In this document: positions 6,436 through 9,751 of the stretch, in pieces
How positions within the stretch are numbered: the first letter of the stretch is position 1
How the letters are laid out: every line of letters begins with the position of its first letter
NCBI GenBank assembly: GCA_913046025.1
Contig: CAJWRP010000049.1
Location: 1 to 9,751 of the forward strand
From: an uncultured Chloroflexota bacterium
GTDB taxonomy: Bacteria; Chloroflexota; Dehalococcoidia; SAR202; UBA11138
Length of the DNA: 9,751 nt
Direction: 5' to 3'
Position numbers and translations under genes: made by a program
Notes under the pieces: generated by a model
What the model was told of the DNA's origin: nothing
Database searches by the model: none
What the model saw: only the letters and a program-made list of their open reading frames with translations

Positions 6436-7302
6436 ATGAAAGCTCCACTATTTGCGGCTGTAGGTCTCATACTATGTTTCGCGGTGGTTGCGTGTGGCGC
6501 CGAAGAAGCTACGCCAGTCCTGAAAATCGCCGGAATCCCCGACCAGAACTCCTCAACTATCGCACGCCGTTACGATGTCCTGACCTCATACCTAAGTAGC
6601 GAACTGGGTGTCGACGTCAAATTTGTCCCCACCGTGGATTACGCGGCAACGGTGATCGGATTCAAGCAAGGTGAAATTCACATGGCCTGGTTCGGAGGCC
6701 TCACGGGCGTTCAGGCTCGCAGCGCTGTTTCTGGCTCAAAGGTCATAGCTCATCGACCGAGAGATGCAGAATTCCACTCCAAGTTCATTGTCGGCACAGA
6801 CCTCAATGTCGAAAGTTTGCGGGACCTGGAAGACGTTACCTTCACTTTCGGTAGTGAGAGTTCAACCTCGGGTCACCTCATGCCGAGGTATTTTCTAATG
6901 CAGAGCGGCATAGACCCCGACGGCGATTTTCTAAGCCCCCCGAACTATTCCGGATCCCACGACAAAACGTGGAAACTAGTAGAAAGCGGTGCATTTCAAG
7001 CAGGTGCGCTGAACGAAGCCGTATGGGACAGCGCCGTGGCCAAAGGCGCGGTGGACCTGAGCAGGGTGCGAGAGCTCTCGTCGACACCCGCCTACTACGA
7101 CTATAACTGGACGGTGCGTGGAGACCTTGACGAGACTTTCGGCGAAGGCTTCACGGCCCGAGTACAAGATTCCCTCCTGGCCATTGACGGTAGACAAAAA
7201 GAGATACTTGAGCTTTTCCAGGCAGAGAAGTTCGTGGTCTCCAAAAACGAGAACTACCAGTCGATTGAAGACGTCGCCGCGGAGCTTGGCATACTAAATT
7301 GA
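6436..7302 (+). CDS. ABC importer substrate-binding lipoprotein, PhnD-like oxyanion family (phosphonate/phosphite or selenate branch)
   Basis: This 288-residue protein starts with a lipoprotein signal: a hydrophobic run ending VVAC, with C20 the likely lipidated residue. It would be anchored outside the membrane and deliver ligand to the permeases encoded downstream. Two-lobed PhnD-type marks are LKIAGIPDQ (29-37), VDYAATV (67-73), MAWFGGLTGVQAR (83-95), FGSESSTSGHLMPR (138-151), where the Ser/Thr loop would hold an oxyanion, YSGSHD (171-176), AGALNEAVWD (189-198) and TPAYYDYNWTV (217-227). The last four closely recall sequences I remember as putative selenate binding proteins rather than E. 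coli PhnD; this is memory, not a search. A pyrimidine-rich stretch instead of a Shine-Dalgarno precedes the ATG. The stop overlaps the next gene's TTG start. Confidence 0.88.
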   Translation: MKAPLFAAVGLILCFAVVACGAEEATPVLKIAGIPDQNSSTIARRYDVLTSYLSSELGVDVKFVPTVDYAATVIGFKQGEIHMAWFGGLTGVQARSAVSGSKVIAHRPRDAEFHSKFIVGTDLNVESLRDLEDVTFTFGSESSTSGHLMPRYFLMQSGIDPDGDFLSPPNYSGSHDKTWKLVESGAFQAGALNEAVWDSAVAKGAVDLSRVRELSSTPAYYDYNWTVRGDLDETFGEGFTARVQDSLLAIDGRQKEILELFQAEKFVVSKNENYQSIEDVAAELGILN

Positions 7303-8090
7303 CGAGTACGAAATCACAAACGCCAACGCATCTCACCATTGAGTCCATGCAAAAGTCCTACAACGGGCAGTGGGCCCTTGCGGCCTTATCTCTTTCCGTG
7401 AAGGCGGGGGAGTCCGTTGCCATTGTCGGCCCTAGCGGAAGTGGCAAGACCACACTGCTGAACCTAATGGCAGGTGTTATTCAGCCAGACGAGGGCACAG
7501 TCTTTTTGGGTGGCAACGACCTCTCCAACATCAGGGCCAAGGGAGAGTTGTCCAGACTCGTCGGCGTAATCCATCAGCAGTTCGATCTGGTGCCACACCT
7601 AAGCGTCCTCCACAACGTATTGGCCGGCCGTCTGGGGGATTGGAGCCTGGCTCAATCGCTGTTGTCTCTGGTATGGCCGAGAGATCGCCAAGTGGCAATG
7701 CAAGCACTGGAGCGGGTAGGAATAAGTGGCAAGGCCGGTGATCGGGCGGCTCTACTGTCCGGCGGAGAGCAGCAACGAGTGGCAATCGCGCGGCTGCTAG
7801 TTCAAGATCCGCAGATGATAATTGCCGATGAGCCCGTATCATCGCTGGACCCTGCAAGAGCTATCGACATCCTCGACATGCTGAGTGATTTCGCCACGGA
7901 GCGCGGCAAGACCCTGATTGCCAGCATCCACACCTTGGACCTCTCGTCCCGGTACTTCGAAAGAGTTATAGGTCTGCGCGGGGGTGCTGTGCAATTCGAT
8001 CTGCCGATAGGCGAACTAAGCCAAGAACGGCTTGTTAGCCTATATGAGTTGAAAGAGACGAGCGATGGGACCTCGCCCGACCATCAGTAG
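7299..8090 (+). CDS. ABC importer ATP-binding protein, PhnC-like
   Basis: This 263-residue ATPase energises the importer from the cytoplasmic face. Motifs in order are Walker A GPSGSGKT (44-51), the Q-loop within IHQQFDLVP (91-99), signature LSGGEQQR (153-160), Walker B MIIADEP (173-179) with catalytic E178, the D-loop SSLD (181-184) and the switch histidine H211. The RLGDWSLAQSLLSL segment (111-124) after the Q-loop is typical of PhnC-type ATPases. The start is TTG at 7299, overlapping the preceding stop as TTGA, which implies coupling. The first in-frame ATG (codon 17) would remove the first conserved strand, so it is unlikely. The 3' end overlaps the first permease gene by 26 bases. Confidence 0.92.
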   Translation: MTSTKSQTPTHLTIESMQKSYNGQWALAALSLSVKAGESVAIVGPSGSGKTTLLNLMAGVIQPDEGTVFLGGNDLSNIRAKGELSRLVGVIHQQFDLVPHLSVLHNVLAGRLGDWSLAQSLLSLVWPRDRQVAMQALERVGISGKAGDRAALLSGGEQQRVAIARLLVQDPQMIIADEPVSSLDPARAIDILDMLSDFATERGKTLIASIHTLDLSSRYFERVIGLRGGAVQFDLPIGELSQERLVSLYELKETSDGTSPDHQ

Positions 8091-8868
8091 CTTTTTAGAA
8101 AGCCGACGACTCCTAACCTACCTTCTGATCGCCATTGTGGCGTGGAGCGCACTGTCCGTCGACTGGGGCGGCAAATTGGTTCATCCGGGCGGTGGCGAAT
8201 CTGCGAGACAGATCTTCACGGCGGCATTCACTCCCGAACTCTCATCGGACTTCCTTGCTCTGGCGCTATCCTCAAGCTGGACAACGGTGACCTTCGCCGT
8301 GGCAGGACTTACGTTGGCCATAGCCGTCGGCCTACCCTTGGGTGTGCTGGGCTCCGGCGTACTATTACGCCACGGCAACAGCAGGCTTTATACCATTGCA
8401 GGTGTGCGTTTCGTACTTGGATTTCTGCGCTCCATACACGAACTGGTATGGGCCTGGCTCTTCGTGGTGGCCATAGGACTCTCTCCCATCGCCGGCATAT
8501 TTGCCCTGGCGATACCCTACGCAGGAATATTGGGTCGAATCTACTCGGAGATACTGGTGGACGTCCCTGAGGAACCACTGAACGCTCTCAGGACGTCCGG
8601 CGCTTCCGAGTTCAAGGTCTTCCTGTACGGACGCCTTCCCATGGCAATGCCAGATATGCTCAGCTACACCTTTTATCGGCTGGAATGCGGCATTCGTTCT
8701 GCGGCCATCCTCAGCTTCGTAGGCATTACTGGGTTGGGTTACCAGATCCAACTATCCCTGAACGACCTCCTCTACAACGAGGTCTGGACGCTTCTGTTCT
8801 TCTTGGTGGGTCTGGTGGCCATGGTAGACCTGTGGAGTAGCCTGGTCCGCAAGAGCGTAAACCCGTGA
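8065..8868 (+). CDS. ABC importer permease 1, PhnE-like
   Basis: This 267-residue integral membrane protein would form half of the transport channel. Hydrophobic segments fall at about 17-31, 75-100, 111-137, 139-158, 210-230 and 241-258. The cytoplasmic coupling (EAA) loop is around 170-192, with ALRTSGASEFKVFLYGRLP fitting the A-x3-G-A/x9-P pattern that docks on the ATPase. SIHELVWAW (123-131) is a recognisable PhnE-type segment. The ATG lies inside the end of the ATPase gene (26-base overlap) with only a weak GAGA-type Shine-Dalgarno, so it probably depends on coupled translation. It is paralogous to the next gene, most clearly across the second half. The two likely act as a heterodimer. 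Confidence 0.9.
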   Translation: MGPRPTISSFLESRRLLTYLLIAIVAWSALSVDWGGKLVHPGGGESARQIFTAAFTPELSSDFLALALSSSWTTVTFAVAGLTLAIAVGLPLGVLGSGVLLRHGNSRLYTIAGVRFVLGFLRSIHELVWAWLFVVAIGLSPIAGIFALAIPYAGILGRIYSEILVDVPEEPLNALRTSGASEFKVFLYGRLPMAMPDMLSYTFYRLECGIRSAAILSFVGITGLGYQIQLSLNDLLYNEVWTLLFFLVGLVAMVDLWSSLVRKSVNP

Positions 8869-9749
8869 ACGCTCATAACGTTGGAACCGAGCCAAATCGC
8901 CCAAAGGGACCTTTAGCATTCAGACAAAGTATCGGCCTCGCGTCGCTGGCAGGTTTCCTGCTTCTAGCAATAGTCTCATGGGCTCACATCCTACTGGGCG
9001 CAGACAGCGGCATTACAGCCCTTTTCACAGCTCAGACTTGGCAACGAATAACTGAATTCCTAGGAGAATTAGCAGGCGCTGGTTCGACCAGCAAGCCAGC
9101 ATTCCTCAGTTTGGAGTCATGGAAGCATGGCGCTGCGTTGGCAGTCGATACCCTGGCCATGAGCGTTCTGGCCACCGCCATGGCAGGACTGGCAGTGCTA
9201 GTTACTTTTCTTCCCGCAGCCAGCAACGTGGCCTATGGTGATCTAGCCGGAGCAGGAGGGAAGACGAGTAAAGTAGCATTTCATCTGCTTCGTGCGACGT
9301 TCGTATTTACTCGAAGCGTTCCAGAGCTGCTTTGGGCCATGCTGATTGTGTTCATGCTATCGCCGGGGATTCTTCCGGGAGCCATTGCCCTGGCTATTCA
9401 TAACTATGGCATCTTGGGAAAGCTGTCGGCAGATGTCGTGGAGAACATGGACACCCGTCCTGCACAGGCGCTTCGTTCCGCAGGCGCGGGAAAGTTCCAG
9501 ATGCTGGCGTATGGGATTATCCCACAGGTCTTGCCGCAACTGCTCACATACCTACTTTATCGATGGGAGGTTATTATCAGAACGACGGTGGTGGTGGGAT
9601 TCGTCGCCGCTGGAGGACTTGGGCACGAGTTCCGCCTGCGTATGAGCTGGTTCCAGTACGACGAAATCACGCTATTACTGACCTTCTACCTACTGCTGGT
9701 CCTGATAGTCGCCCTTGCATCAGCTGGCCTGCGAAGGCTGGCACGATAG
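8865..9749 (+). CDS. ABC importer permease 2, PhnE-like
   Basis: This complete 294-residue inner-membrane permease is the partner of the preceding one. The GTG start at 8865 overlaps the previous stop as GTGA; the stop is TAG, two bases from the window end. Hydrophobic segments lie at about 24-44, 93-117, 138-166, 168-186, 228-251 and 268-288. The EAA loop is at about 196-221 (DTRPAQALRSAGAGKFQML then YGIIP). SVPELLWAML (151-160) aligns with SIHELVWAW in the first permease, and HNYGILGKL with PYAGILGRI. Residues 45-92 form a longer polar loop between the first two membrane segments than in the first permease. Having two separate permeases rather than one PhnE homodimer is known in parts of the family. 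Confidence 0.9.
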   Translation: MNAHNVGTEPNRPKGPLAFRQSIGLASLAGFLLLAIVSWAHILLGADSGITALFTAQTWQRITEFLGELAGAGSTSKPAFLSLESWKHGAALAVDTLAMSVLATAMAGLAVLVTFLPAASNVAYGDLAGAGGKTSKVAFHLLRATFVFTRSVPELLWAMLIVFMLSPGILPGAIALAIHNYGILGKLSADVVENMDTRPAQALRSAGAGKFQMLAYGIIPQVLPQLLTYLLYRWEVIIRTTVVVGFVAAGGLGHEFRLRMSWFQYDEITLLLTFYLLLVLIVALASAGLRRLAR

Positions 9750-9751
9750 GC

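Overview
This window is ordinary bacterial chromosome with densely packed genes. It has no mobile element, CRISPR array, tRNA or rRNA that I can see. Base composition is near-balanced. Three gene types are suggestive of origin: a split-type glycine decarboxylase (gcvPA), an F420-type luciferase-like oxidoreductase and a lone amidohydrolase. Together these are compatible with Chloroflexota, for example the SAR202/Dehalococcoidia side. That assignment is an inference from gene families remembered, not something the sequence proves.

Layout. (1) Bases 1-1625, minus strand: a glycine cleavage operon gcvT-gcvH-gcvPA. gcvT and gcvH overlap by ATGA, and gcvPA is cut off by the window edge. A good sigma-70-like promoter lies just upstream of gcvT, inside what would otherwise look like a 65-residue N-terminal extension. 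(2) Bases 1626-1946: a divergent control region shared by gcvT and ftsH. (3) Bases 1947-3800, plus strand: ftsH, a complete membrane AAA+ zinc protease. (4) Bases 3827-3858: a perfect 13-bp hairpin that can terminate both ftsH and the convergent downstream gene. (5) Bases 3892-4761, minus strand: an F420/FMN luciferase-like oxidoreductase. (6) Bases 4895-6319, plus strand: a 474-residue amidohydrolase with a complete binuclear metal site and a long region between its last two metal ligands. (7) Bases 6436-9749, plus strand: a four-gene ABC importer (lipoprotein, ATPase, two permeases) of the phosphonate/phosphite/phosphate class. It is translationally coupled throughout and driven by its own promoter.

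How the genes work together. The Gcv proteins split glycine and charge tetrahydrofolate with a one-carbon unit. FtsH handles membrane-protein quality control. The importer is a self-contained oxyanion uptake system. Its binding protein resembles, in the motifs I remember, the branch annotated as putative selenate binding more than classical PhnD, so the substrate is the most open question here. The oxidoreductase and amidohydrolase are divergent neighbours and could share a catabolic role, but nothing in the sequence proves it. I found no clearly undescribed system. The most interesting points are the transporter's substrate, the unusual amidohydrolase, and the small hairpins and palindromes around promoters and start codons.
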